Origin: Acidaminococcus fermentans
Lineage (GTDB): Bacteria > Bacillota_C > Negativicutes > Acidaminococcales > Acidaminococcaceae
Assembly (NCBI GenBank): GCA_004555735.1
Contig: SFHH01000062.1
Location: 1 to 24,751 of the forward strand
Direction of reading: 5' to 3'
Length of the DNA: 24,751 nt
The notes below the pieces were generated by a model. It was not told the DNA's origin. It was given only the letters and a program-made list of their open reading frames with translations, and did no database searches. Shown here one piece after another: positions 1 through 7,461 of this stretch. A program made the position numbers and the translations under genes. Every line of letters starts with the position of its first letter. The first letter of the stretch is position 1.

Positions 1-29
1 AAGTCTCACACGTGCAACACCCCCTTTTT
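1..29 (+). terminator. Probable 3' half of an upstream terminator/hairpin
   Basis: The window opens with CACACGTGCAACACCCCC followed by TTTTT. This looks like the distal arm and T tract of a terminator whose other arm lies upstream of the window. It is similar to the minus strand of 15369-15400. Without the missing arm this is inference. Confidence 0.4.
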
Positions 30-41
30 CCATTTCCCTCT

Positions 42-70
42 ATGGAAAACAGAATGTTCTATGGTATAAT
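42..70 (+). promoter_or_regulatory. Promoter for the first gene/murA run (extended -10)
   Basis: A perfect TATAAT lies at 65-70, preceded by TG one base upstream (62-63), which makes it an extended -10 element. The best -35 is the weak ATGGAA at 42-47 with a 17-base spacer. It sits about 80 bases upstream of the first open reading frame, with no gene between. Called from the consensus match only. Confidence 0.6.
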
Positions 71-149
71 AATCTAGTTATCAAATGGACATGGAAGCTG
101 AAATCGTAAAATTGGAAGTTCCGTAGACATTAAGGGGGTGCCGTACGGC

Positions 150-572
150 TTGTCCAATATGATTGCGCTGGTAGTTTGCTGTCTGGTGACGTGGGTGATC
201 TTCCTGGACAGCCACAGCATTGGGATGAAACACAAAAATCTCTGGGTAGTGGGGACGTTCCTGCTCATGCCACTGGTGGTTCCGGTTTATCTGATCCGGC
301 GTGCACAATTCCTGCATCAGCATCAGCTGACACCTCGGCAGCAGGCAGAGGCGAGGGCCAGGGAGGTCTCTCGGAAACGCCGGGAAAAGGCGGAACGGGA
401 AAAACAACATTGGGAAGAAAAAAAGAGGAAACAGGCCATAGAAAATCCGGCGGAAACCGCTCGGAAAAAGAGCCTGCAGGAAAAAGAACAGAATGAGATG
501 CGCCTGCGCCTGGCTGAGCAGCTGAACAACCAGCAGAAACGGCGTGCCAAGCTGTGGGGCATCCATGAATAA
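150..572 (+). CDS. Small two-helix membrane protein with charged coiled-coil tail, function unknown
   Basis: I do not recognise a named family. The protein (about 140 aa) has two hydrophobic segments near the N-terminus (MIALVVCCLVTWVIFL and NLWVVGTFLLMPLVVPVYLI). A long, very charged Arg/Lys/Glu/Gln-rich tail follows and probably forms a helix or coiled coil in the cytoplasm. The start is uncertain. The only Shine-Dalgarno-like run (AAGGGGG, 132-138) is usable by a TTG at 150, touches a GTG at 138, and is too far from an ATG at 159. The 3' end overlaps or abuts murA, and an ATG at 565 overlaps the TAA, so the two are probably co-transcribed. The tail composition resembles other low-complexity membrane-associated proteins, so no role is inferred. 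Confidence 0.6.
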   Translation: MSNMIALVVCCLVTWVIFLDSHSIGMKHKNLWVVGTFLLMPLVVPVYLIRRAQFLHQHQLTPRQQAEARAREVSRKRREKAEREKQHWEEKKRKQAIENPAETARKKSLQEKEQNEMRLRLAEQLNNQQKRRAKLWGIHE

Positions 573-615
573 AAGAAGAAAGAGAAGCAGGACTTCTCTT
601 CCAGCAAGGAAAGGT

Positions 616-1887
616 GTGGAATCAGGAGTGGAGAAACTGGTGGTAAAGGGTGGTCATCACCTGAAGGGTACGGTACGGGTCAGCGGTGCCAAAAATGCGG
701 TATTGCCCATCATTGCAGCTTCTGTCCTGGGGACGGAAGGCAGTACGATTCTGGAAGTCCCTGAATTGGAAGATGTCAGCACCATCTGCAAAGTACTAGA
801 ATGTCTGGGGCTGAAAGTGGATCATTCCACCCCCCATGTTCTGAAAATCGACAGCCGGAATGTGACTGGATGGGAAGCCCCCTATGATTTGGTGAGTACC
901 ATGCGGGCTTCGTTTTTGGTCATGGGCTCCCTGCTGGCACGGATCGGACGGGCCAAGATATCCCTGCCGGGGGGCTGTGCCATCGGGACCCGGCCCATCG
1001 ATATCCATCTGAAGGGATTTGAAGCTCTGGGCGCAAAAATCGAACAGGGGCATGGCTATATCGAGGCCTTTGCTCCCCATGGACTGGTAGGGACTACGAT
1101 CTACCTGGATTTCCCCAGTGTAGGCGCTACAGAAAATCTCATGATGGCAGCTTCCATGGCGAAAGGGACCACTATCATTGAAAATGCGGCTCAGGAACCG
1201 GAAATCGTCGACCTGGCCAACTACATCAATGTAATGGGCGGCAAGGTCCGGGGCGCTGGGACCACGGCCATCCGGATCGACGGCGTGGAAAGCATGAAGG
1301 GCGGGGAGCACACCGTGATCCCCGATCGGATCGAAGCGGGGACTTTCATGGTAGCCGGAGCCATGACCCAGGGAGATATCCTGGTGGATAATGTACTCTG
1401 TGAGCATATGAAACCTTTGATTGCCAAGCTGCGGGAAGCAGGCGCCGTAGTGGAAGAAGGCATCAATGATGTCCATGTGGTAGGCCCTCGGGAGCTCCAG
1501 GCCATTACCATCAAGACGCTGCCCTATCCAGGCTTCCCTACGGATATGCAGGCTCAGGTCATGGCCATGATGTGCATTGCCAAGGGCCAGAGTTCTGTCT
1601 TGGAAACGGTATTTGAGAACCGGTTCATGCATGTGGATGAACTGCTCCGGATGGGGGCCAATATCCGGACCAGCGGCGGAAGAGCAGCTATTGTGGAAGG
1701 CGTTCCCAAGCTCTATGGCTGCCAGGTACGGGCAACGGACCTGCGGGCTGGGGCTGCCATGGTCCTGGCCGGATTGGTGGCCGATGGGGTGACGGAGATC
1801 ACGGATATTTTCCATATCGATCGAGGTTACGAAAATCTGGTCGCGAAACTGACTGGACTGGGAGCCGACATCCAGCGGGTTGGCTGA
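616..1887 (+). CDS. murA: UDP-N-acetylglucosamine 1-carboxyvinyltransferase (MurA)
   Basis: MurA transfers enolpyruvate from PEP to UDP-GlcNAc, the first committed step of peptidoglycan synthesis, in the cytoplasm. The N-terminal EKLVVKGGHHLKGTVRVSGAK segment with SGAKN is typical. The catalytic loop LPGGCAIGTRPIDIHL keeps the active-site cysteine (codon 976-978), which is the fosfomycin target in this family. The YPGFPTDMQAQ and DLRAGAAMVLAGL motifs are also present. Length is about 423 aa against about 419 in E. coli. I chose GTG at 616, which has AAGGA five bases upstream. GTG at 628 would give the classical N-terminus, and ATG at 565 or GTG at 544 would add an Arg/Lys-rich extension. It lies between the small membrane protein and a mreB-type gene. 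Confidence 0.95.
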   Translation: MESGVEKLVVKGGHHLKGTVRVSGAKNAVLPIIAASVLGTEGSTILEVPELEDVSTICKVLECLGLKVDHSTPHVLKIDSRNVTGWEAPYDLVSTMRASFLVMGSLLARIGRAKISLPGGCAIGTRPIDIHLKGFEALGAKIEQGHGYIEAFAPHGLVGTTIYLDFPSVGATENLMMAASMAKGTTIIENAAQEPEIVDLANYINVMGGKVRGAGTTAIRIDGVESMKGGEHTVIPDRIEAGTFMVAGAMTQGDILVDNVLCEHMKPLIAKLREAGAVVEEGINDVHVVGPRELQAITIKTLPYPGFPTDMQAQVMAMMCIAKGQSSVLETVFENRFMHVDELLRMGANIRTSGGRAAIVEGVPKLYGCQVRATDLRAGAAMVLAGLVADGVTEITDIFHIDRGYENLVAKLTGLGADIQRVG

Positions 1888-1893
1888 TGGGCC

Positions 1894-2925
1894 ATGAAAC
1901 ATACGGAAAAAAGTTGGCTTTCCCGGCTGTTCAATCCGGTAGATGTGGGAATCGATTTGGGGACGGCTTCTACCAGGGTGTTCATGAAGAATCGGGGAAT
2001 CGTCTTAGAGGAACCTACTGTCGTGGCACTGGACCCCAATACCGGGAAAACGGCAGCTATCGGATCCAAAGCACGGGAAATGACGGGGAAGGGACAGTGG
2101 GAAGTTGTCTGGCCCTTGGAAAATGGCGTCATAGCGGATTTTGATGGATCAGTGGGACTGTTGGAAACCGTCTTGGACCGGGTGGTGGGGAGGAATCTAT
2201 TCTTCAAGCCCCGGGTGATGATCTGTGTCCCGACTGGAGTCACAGGCGTGGAACGGCGGGCGGTGACGGAAGCGGCGCTCCTGGCTGGAGCGGCCAAAAC
2301 CTTTTTGATTGAAGGGCCTTTGGCGGCGGCGCTGGGGGCCGGTCTTCCTATCCAGGAACCCAAAGGCCGGATGGTGGTGGACATCGGAAGCGGCACCACC
2401 AGTGCTGCGGTGCTGAGTATGGGACGGATCATCCAGGCAGCTTCTCTCCGGATGGGAGGCGAGGCGTTCAATGAAGGATTGGTCCGGCATCTGCGGGATG
2501 CGCTGAATATCCAGATTGAAGGATCGTTGGCGGAAGAAATCAAACTGGATATCGGGACAGTGAGCCGCAGGGGGCGTCGAAGCACCAAAATCATCCATGG
2601 CAGAGACAATATCACCGCTCTGCCTACCTCTTTGCGTCTTTCCTCCCAGGATACCGTGCGGGGCCTGGGGGAACCTATCGGTCCCATCCTGGCCTGTATC
2701 CACAGTGTTTTGGAGAAAACACCGCCAGAACTGGCCGCGGATCTATTGGAAACGGGAATCGTCCTGACGGGAGGCGGCGCACTGCTGGAAGGCCTGGATG
2801 AGTGCATCGAAGCAGGGACCCATGTCAGGACCCGGGTAGCTGATCATCCCCGGGAATGTGTGGCTAAAGGAGCCGGCATGGCGCTGGATGATTCTGCATT
2901 GCTGGAAATATTGGAAGGAAAATAA
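1894..2925 (+). CDS. MreB/Mbl-family actin-like cell-shape protein (divergent)
   Basis: This 343-aa protein has the actin-like ATPase fold motifs of MreB: phosphate-1 VGIDLGTAST (residues 18-27), ENGVIADFD, phosphate-2 VVDIGSGTTSAAV, and the adenosine motif VLTGGGALLEGLDE. MreB proteins form membrane-bound filaments that guide peptidoglycan synthesis. It departs from typical MreB/Mbl in the segment usually reading like GRTPGNIVAIRP, here GKGQWEVVWPL. It starts 6 bases after the murA stop with a poor ribosome binding site, suggesting translational coupling. There is no mreC or mreD next to it. In spore-forming Firmicutes an mbl gene often lies downstream of murA with sporulation genes between, so Mbl-type is the likely identity. 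The exact paralog cannot be settled here. Confidence 0.85.
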   Translation: MKHTEKSWLSRLFNPVDVGIDLGTASTRVFMKNRGIVLEEPTVVALDPNTGKTAAIGSKAREMTGKGQWEVVWPLENGVIADFDGSVGLLETVLDRVVGRNLFFKPRVMICVPTGVTGVERRAVTEAALLAGAAKTFLIEGPLAAALGAGLPIQEPKGRMVVDIGSGTTSAAVLSMGRIIQAASLRMGGEAFNEGLVRHLRDALNIQIEGSLAEEIKLDIGTVSRRGRRSTKIIHGRDNITALPTSLRLSSQDTVRGLGEPIGPILACIHSVLEKTPPELAADLLETGIVLTGGGALLEGLDECIEAGTHVRTRVADHPRECVAKGAGMALDDSALLEILEGK

Positions 2926-2957
2926 GGGGGCTGTTGCAGGGGCAACGCCCTCTTTTT
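2925..2957 (+). terminator. Terminator hairpin between the mreB-type and glycosidase genes
   Basis: A GC-rich imperfect hairpin starts at the mreB-type stop codon. One arm contains GGGGGCTGTTGC, the loop is AGGG, and the other arm is GCAACGCCCTC, followed by a short T run (2952-2956). The next start codon is only 26 bases further, with no promoter visible between, so it may be a partial terminator. Confidence 0.65.
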
Positions 2958-2982
2958 CTGTGAAAGGATTTGAAAATATACC

Positions 2983-4416
2983 ATGAATCACAGTGGCAGA
3001 CAATGGATAGTGCGATTTTTCTTGGCGGGACTGCTGCTGTCGGCTTCACTGCCGGCAGTCCAGGCAGCTAAGGTCGGTTCCCTGCGGGGCGGGGTGACAC
3101 CCCAAAGGGCCCGGGTGGTGATGGACCTCGATGTTCCGCTGTCCTATACTTCTCGGGTGGCGGGGAATCAACTGATCATCGATTTGAAAGGGAAGGCAGA
3201 GCGGACGGAAATGGTCCGGCTTCGGGATCCCCGGATCCAGAAAGCGTATCTGGAGCCCCAGGGGAAGGATAGCCGTCTGGTGGTCGTATTCCGGAAAACC
3301 GTGCCCGTCTACAAAATCTTCCTGTTGAAGAATCCCCAGCGCCTGGTAGTAGATTTTCCCCGTTCCGGGAGTCCAGGGGGCCGTACCGCTAAACCAGCAG
3401 TGGGGAGGTCCCAATGGCTGGGCAAAGGGCTGACCTACCGGGAGAGTACGGTGGACCTGGGGGCTGGACAAGTGAAGACATATCTCCTGACCTTGGCACC
3501 ATCCAGTGATTTCCAGCTGGATTTCATCCCCGGCTATGGCAAGACCATCCAGCGGGGGACCCTGTCCATGATCCAGAAACGTTCGGGAGCTGTGGCACTG
3601 GTGAATGCTTCCTATTTTGATAGCGACATCTGGGTGGTAGGGAACTTGAAGATCCAGGACAAATGGCTGGGGATGGAAAGTACCCCCCGGACCGGTCTGG
3701 TGATTCCCCAGACGGGGGCCCCTTCCATCCAGCGTGGATTGGCCTACCAGGGGACGGTCACCCGGCCGGACGGAAAAAACTTTGCCATCAGCGGAGTGGA
3801 CCGGATGCGGTTGGCCAATGAATTGATCCTGTATAACGATGGATATGATGATACCACCGATACCAATGTTTATGGCACAGAGGTCCGGCTGGCCAATGGA
3901 GTGGTCCGGGAAATCCGGAAGGGCGCCGGCAGTATGGTTCTCACTCCCGGAACTACAGTGCTTTCGGGAAACGGGGCTGCTGCCTCCTTCTTGAACAGGC
4001 TGCGGACAGGAGACCGAGTGGCAGTGACCCAGACCCTGGGGAACCCTGCTGCTGACAGTGCTCCTTCTGTAGGCTCCGCCGGTCCCCAGCTGGTCTGGGA
4101 TGGGCAGGTCAGGGTGACCAGTGACGAGGAAGAGATCGCCGACGATATTGCCCGAGGAAGAGCTCCTCGGACAGGGGTAGGCATCAAGAAAGATGGTACG
4201 GTACTGATCCTGGTGGCGGACGGCCGGTCCGATGACAGTGTGGGGATGTCCCTGCAGGAATTTGGCCGGTATTTCGTCCAGCTGGGAGCCGATCGAGCCA
4301 TGAATTTCGACGGAGGAGGGTCCAGTGAAATGGTGGTCAACGGAAAGATCATGAACGATCCCAGTGACGGAACTGAGCGTCCAGTAAGAGTGGCGCTGGG
4401 GGTGTTCAGAAAATAA
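2983..4416 (+). CDS. Secreted AMIN-domain / phosphodiester glycosidase (NAGPA-type) protein
   Basis: This 477-aa protein begins with a clear signal peptide (RFFLAGLLLSASLPAVQA, cleavage near residue 28). Residues about 31-126 look like an AMIN domain, a beta-rich module that binds the wall or envelope. Residues about 150-477 match the phosphodiester glycosidase (NAGPA, PF09992-like) domain. Supporting motifs are ALVNASYFD, RAPRTGVGIKKDG, LILVADGR and the hallmark NFDGGGSSEMVVNG near residue 443. Such enzymes remove GlcNAc from phosphodiester-linked glycans. The natural substrate here is unknown; a periplasmic wall or polymer substrate is inference. The ribosome binding site (AAAGGA, 2963-2968) is 14 bases from the ATG, somewhat far. 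Located just after a terminator hairpin. Confidence 0.85.
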   Translation: MNHSGRQWIVRFFLAGLLLSASLPAVQAAKVGSLRGGVTPQRARVVMDLDVPLSYTSRVAGNQLIIDLKGKAERTEMVRLRDPRIQKAYLEPQGKDSRLVVVFRKTVPVYKIFLLKNPQRLVVDFPRSGSPGGRTAKPAVGRSQWLGKGLTYRESTVDLGAGQVKTYLLTLAPSSDFQLDFIPGYGKTIQRGTLSMIQKRSGAVALVNASYFDSDIWVVGNLKIQDKWLGMESTPRTGLVIPQTGAPSIQRGLAYQGTVTRPDGKNFAISGVDRMRLANELILYNDGYDDTTDTNVYGTEVRLANGVVREIRKGAGSMVLTPGTTVLSGNGAAASFLNRLRTGDRVAVTQTLGNPAADSAPSVGSAGPQLVWDGQVRVTSDEEEIADDIARGRAPRTGVGIKKDGTVLILVADGRSDDSVGMSLQEFGRYFVQLGADRAMNFDGGGSSEMVVNGKIMNDPSDGTERPVRVALGVFRK

Positions 4417-4427
4417 GAGAAAGAGAT

Positions 4428-4449
4428 GTCACTGGTCAAAATGTCACTG
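4428..4449 (+). repeat. Degenerate GTCANNN heptamer repeat (ATGTCACTGG twice)
   Basis: ATGTCACTGG occurs at 4426-4435 and again at 4441-4450. Read as heptamers, it is GTCACTG, GTCAAAA, one inserted base, then GTCACTG. It resembles the GTCATAN heptamers at 15420-15440. It lies in the gap after the glycosidase gene and before a promoter. Confidence 0.4.
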
Positions 4450-4468
4450 GCAGCCGTTCCCTCCCCTC

Positions 4469-4498
4469 TTGCATCTCCCCGCTCCTTCGGTATATAAT
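4469..4498 (+). promoter_or_regulatory. Promoter for the small barrel-sandwich gene
   Basis: TATAAT at 4493-4498 matches the -10 consensus perfectly. A partial -35, TTGCAT at 4469-4474, lies 18 bases upstream. It sits 30 bases before the start codon at 4528. Found by eye only. Confidence 0.5.
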
Positions 4499-4527
4499 AA
4501 ACAAACGAAAGAAAAGAGGTGCTGATC

Positions 4528-4833
4528 ATGTTACACAAAATCTTGAAAAACAGAAAAATATGGGCAGCAGCCTTGCTGATGGTATTGCTAGCCCTGGGCG
4601 TGGCCCAGGCAGCCGGGGTGCAGCCCCAGAAGAGCAGTTTGTCCGGCCAGGTGGCAACGGTGGTTTCTGTAGGCACCCAGGTATCGGAAGGTTCTGTACT
4701 GGTGACGGTGAAGACATTGACCGGAACGGCACCGGCAGCCCGCGCCAACTGCAGCGGAAAAGTGATTTCCGTGGAAGTGGCTCCCGGCAGCCAGATCGCA
4801 GCGGATCAGGTTGTGGCTACCATCCAGCCTTAA
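4528..4833 (+). CDS. Small secreted biotinyl/lipoyl-like barrel-sandwich protein
   Basis: The product is 101 aa with a signal peptide (WAAALLMVLLALGVAQA, cleavage near residue 28). A single compact domain follows that resembles a biotinyl/lipoyl barrel-sandwich hybrid: GQVATVVSVGTQVSEGSVLVTV, then GKVISVEVAPGSQIAADQVVATI. These are two matching V-V-x-x-G-x-x-V half motifs. The hairpin that normally carries the modified lysine (MKM in BCCP) aligns with a TGT stretch at about residues 65-67, so no biotin or lipoate attachment is expected. It could be a free-standing relative of the barrel-sandwich part of membrane-fusion (HlyD/RND adaptor) proteins. The start is ATG at 4528 with AGAGG eight bases upstream. 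Function unknown. Confidence 0.7.
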   Translation: MLHKILKNRKIWAAALLMVLLALGVAQAAGVQPQKSSLSGQVATVVSVGTQVSEGSVLVTVKTLTGTAPAARANCSGKVISVEVAPGSQIAADQVVATIQP

Positions 4834-4871
4834 GAGGCGGAAGCAGGCTTTTGAAAAATGACAGGGACCAG

Positions 4872-4905
4872 AGGGTGTGAAGACACAAATCACACCCTTT
4901 TTTTT
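4872..4905 (+). terminator. Rho-independent terminator before the S55-like gene
   Basis: A perfect 9-bp stem, AGGGTGTGA (4872-4880) with TCACACCCT (4890-4898), a 9-base loop and a run of eight T (4898-4905). The AGGAGG ribosome binding site of the next gene begins at 4908, so no promoter fits between. It may work as a partial terminator or attenuator. Confidence 0.85.
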
Positions 4906-4917
4906 ACAGGAGGAAAT

Positions 4918-6657
4918 ATGGATCATTTGAAGTGGAAACGGCTTCTGGTGCTGACCTTGGGAAGCCTTTTGGCACTGGTTTCCCTAGTGAGCGCTGCCAT
5001 TCCCACCATCGCGGTGGAAGAATTGAAGCCGGGGATGAAAGGGTATGGAAAGACCGTGATCCGGGGCGCAGACATCGAAACTTTCGATGTGGAGGTCTTG
5101 GGAGTCACCGGCACGGATACCGGGGGCTATAATATCCTGATCAAGGCTTCCGGACCGCTGCTGAAGGAAAGCGGAGGCATCGCCCAGGGCATGAGCGGGA
5201 GCCCGGTGTATATCGATGGCCGTCTGGCAGGAGCGGTAGCCTATGGCCAAGCTTTTTCTGACCCCAATTACTGCTTCCTGACGCCTATCAATGAAATGCT
5301 CCGGCTCTTTGATGAAACCGATCCCCGGCCTTCCGTCTTCCTGCCCAAAAGCACTCCGCTGATGGTCAGCGGCTTCACCGCCGACGGGGTGGCTCATCTC
5401 AACGAGGAACTGTCTCCCTTTGGTCTTACTTCTTATGCTGTACCTGGGGGTACGGAAGCCCTGGATAACGTGAAGCTGGAACCGGGCAGCTCTGTGGGGG
5501 TTTCCCTGGTCCGGGGGGATATGGTCATCGGGGCTATCGGTACCGTGACCTGGACCGACGAGGAAGGCCGGATCCTGGCTTTCGGCCATCCCTTCCTCCA
5601 GCACGGAGATTCTAACTATTTCATGACCAATGCCTGGATCTTTGCTTCCGTCCCCAATATCCAGAGTGCCTTCAAAGTGGGGACCTTGGGGAAGACCCTG
5701 GGACGGATCAGCCAGGATAGGCTCAGCGGCATTGCTGGGAAAGAAGGAGAAAATGCCCCCATCATCCCCATGTACGTATCTGTCACTGACAAGGACCGGG
5801 GACTGCACAAGAGCAGCAATGTCCAGCTGATCACCGATGAGGATCTGGTCCCTACCCTGGTGGATGGCGTCACCTACAATACGGTGAGCATGGCCAAAGA
5901 CAGGAAGGGAGGGGGGACTTCCCGGATCCGGTTTACCGTTACGGCAGAAGGGGAAAAAGAAGGCCCCATCCGGCTGCGCCGGGAAAACATGTTCTACAGT
6001 GCCACGGATATCGGGAAGCTGACGGATTCAGAGCTGAATGTGGCTACGGATATGCTGATGAACAATCGGTTCGACAAAGTGACCATCCAGGACATCAATG
6101 TGGATGTGGAGACTACCTCCGGCTGTGAAGTGGCCGAAATGGTAGGAGCTTCCGCACCTTCTACCGCTGTCCAGGGAGGCACCCTGCCCATTACCCTGAC
6201 TTTTAAGCCCTACCGTTCGGAGGAAATCACCCGGACGGTCAATTTCAAAGTACCGGATAAACAGCCGGCCGGACCCATGAACTTGATCGTCCGCAGCGGC
6301 AACGCTACGGCCTGGCTCAGCAAAGCACTGTCTAAGAAAAACAACAGGAACGGGACACCGGATGGCGGGGATGGGAGCAGCGAGGATGAAAATGCCATGT
6401 TCCAGTCTTCCCAGCGGCAGTTCAGGGATTTCCTGACGGAATTCAATGACATGGATGCCAATAACGAAGTCATTGTAGATCTGATGCCCACCTATGGGGA
6501 CGAACGGCCCAGCCGAAGAGCTGCGGCCCGGTCTGCAGCAGGGGGCGGAAGTTCCCTGACCGGCTTACTGAAGGGCAGCAAGTATAAGCAGAAATTCCCG
6601 ATGGATTTCATCATCACTGGAGAAAGCAATGTAGTGGTAGATGTGAAGGAGCGATAA
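4918..6657 (+). CDS. Exported SpoIVB/S55 peptidase-like protein
   Basis: This 579-aa protein has an N-terminal signal or anchor (LLVLTLGSLLALVSLVSA). The N-terminal part matches the SpoIVB peptidase S55 family. ELKPGMKGYGKTVIRG is followed by GGIAQGMSGSPVYIDGRLAGAVAYG, where Ser93 sits at the position of the nucleophile in GxSGxP serine proteases. Further on is RILAFGHPF with His224, the probable second catalytic residue. The C-terminal half is beta-rich with a Gly/Ser/Asp linker and ends in ITGESNVVVDVKER. The start is ATG at 4918 with AGGAGG four bases upstream; an upstream in-frame ATG at 4858 lies before the terminator and is rejected. It stands just before mlaEFD, so a role in envelope quality control is possible. 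Substrate unknown. Confidence 0.8.
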   Translation: MDHLKWKRLLVLTLGSLLALVSLVSAAIPTIAVEELKPGMKGYGKTVIRGADIETFDVEVLGVTGTDTGGYNILIKASGPLLKESGGIAQGMSGSPVYIDGRLAGAVAYGQAFSDPNYCFLTPINEMLRLFDETDPRPSVFLPKSTPLMVSGFTADGVAHLNEELSPFGLTSYAVPGGTEALDNVKLEPGSSVGVSLVRGDMVIGAIGTVTWTDEEGRILAFGHPFLQHGDSNYFMTNAWIFASVPNIQSAFKVGTLGKTLGRISQDRLSGIAGKEGENAPIIPMYVSVTDKDRGLHKSSNVQLITDEDLVPTLVDGVTYNTVSMAKDRKGGGTSRIRFTVTAEGEKEGPIRLRRENMFYSATDIGKLTDSELNVATDMLMNNRFDKVTIQDINVDVETTSGCEVAEMVGASAPSTAVQGGTLPITLTFKPYRSEEITRTVNFKVPDKQPAGPMNLIVRSGNATAWLSKALSKKNNRNGTPDGGDGSSEDENAMFQSSQRQFRDFLTEFNDMDANNEVIVDLMPTYGDERPSRRAAARSAAGGGSSLTGLLKGSKYKQKFPMDFIITGESNVVVDVKER

Positions 6658-6677
6658 GGGAAAGGGGCTGTTGTTCC

Positions 6678-7460
6678 ATGGGATGCCAAGAGATTTGCCG
6701 CTGGGTTGGCCGGAAAATGGTGGATCTATGTGCCCGTACCGGGCGTGTGGTCAACTTGTTCCTGGAGGCCAGCCGGGCAGCCAGGAACGCAGACCGGCGG
6801 GAAGTCCTGCGGCAGATGGCCCGGCTGGGGGCTGATTCCCTGCCCATCGTCAGCATGACCATCCTGTGCACTGGTATGGTCATGTCCGTCCAGACGGCCA
6901 AGGAATTCGTCCGTTTCGGGGCGGCAGATTCTGTAGGGGGCATTGTGGCCATCGCTATGGGCCGGGAACTGTCTCCCATCCTTACCGGAGTAGTTGTGGC
7001 TGGCCGGATCGGGGCGGCCATTGCGGCGGAAATCGGCACCATGAAGGTCACGGAGCAGATTGATGCCCTGCGGGTGATGGCGGTCAGTCCCATCCGTTTC
7101 CTGGTGACACCTCGTCTCTTGGCCATTGTCCTGATGATGCCCGTCCTGGTGGTCTATGCCAACCTGGTGGGGGATGTAGGAGGCTGGTTCGTGGCGGAAA
7201 ACTACGCTGGCATCAGTTCCCACATGTTCCTGGAAAGCATCCGGGGTTTCATCGAACCCTGGGATATCATCGGCGGCCTGATCAAAGGGGCCGTGTTCGG
7301 AGCTATCATCGCCACCATCGGCTGCCACAAGGGCCTCAACGCCCAGCAAGGGGCCGAAGGGGTGGGTATGGCCACTACCAAATCCGTGGTGCTGTCCATT
7401 ATCCTGATCTTTATCGCCAACTATTTCCTGTCGGTGATCTTGTATGTCCATGGAGGCTGA
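6678..7460 (+). CDS. mlaE: MlaE-type ABC transporter permease (phospholipid trafficking)
   Basis: This 260-aa integral inner-membrane protein is the permease of an MCE-type (Mla) ABC transporter that moves phospholipids between the inner and outer membranes. The family signature is clear: GRELSPILTGVVVAGRIGAA followed by AAEIGTMKVTEQIDALRVM, then several hydrophobic helices to the C-terminus (SVVLSIILIFIANYFLSVIL). Length matches E. coli MlaE (about 260 aa). The start is ATG 6678 with AAAGGGG ten bases upstream. Its stop (TGA, 7458-7460) lies one base before the mlaF start, so the two are translationally coupled. Confidence 0.95.
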   Translation: MGCQEICRWVGRKMVDLCARTGRVVNLFLEASRAARNADRREVLRQMARLGADSLPIVSMTILCTGMVMSVQTAKEFVRFGAADSVGGIVAIAMGRELSPILTGVVVAGRIGAAIAAEIGTMKVTEQIDALRVMAVSPIRFLVTPRLLAIVLMMPVLVVYANLVGDVGGWFVAENYAGISSHMFLESIRGFIEPWDIIGGLIKGAVFGAIIATIGCHKGLNAQQGAEGVGMATTKSVVLSIILIFIANYFLSVILYVHGG

Positions 7461-7461
7461 G

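Noticed and set aside
1887..2144. 85-codon frame overlapping the mreB-type start
   Set aside because: It overlaps the real mreB-type gene in another frame, and its product shows no motif.
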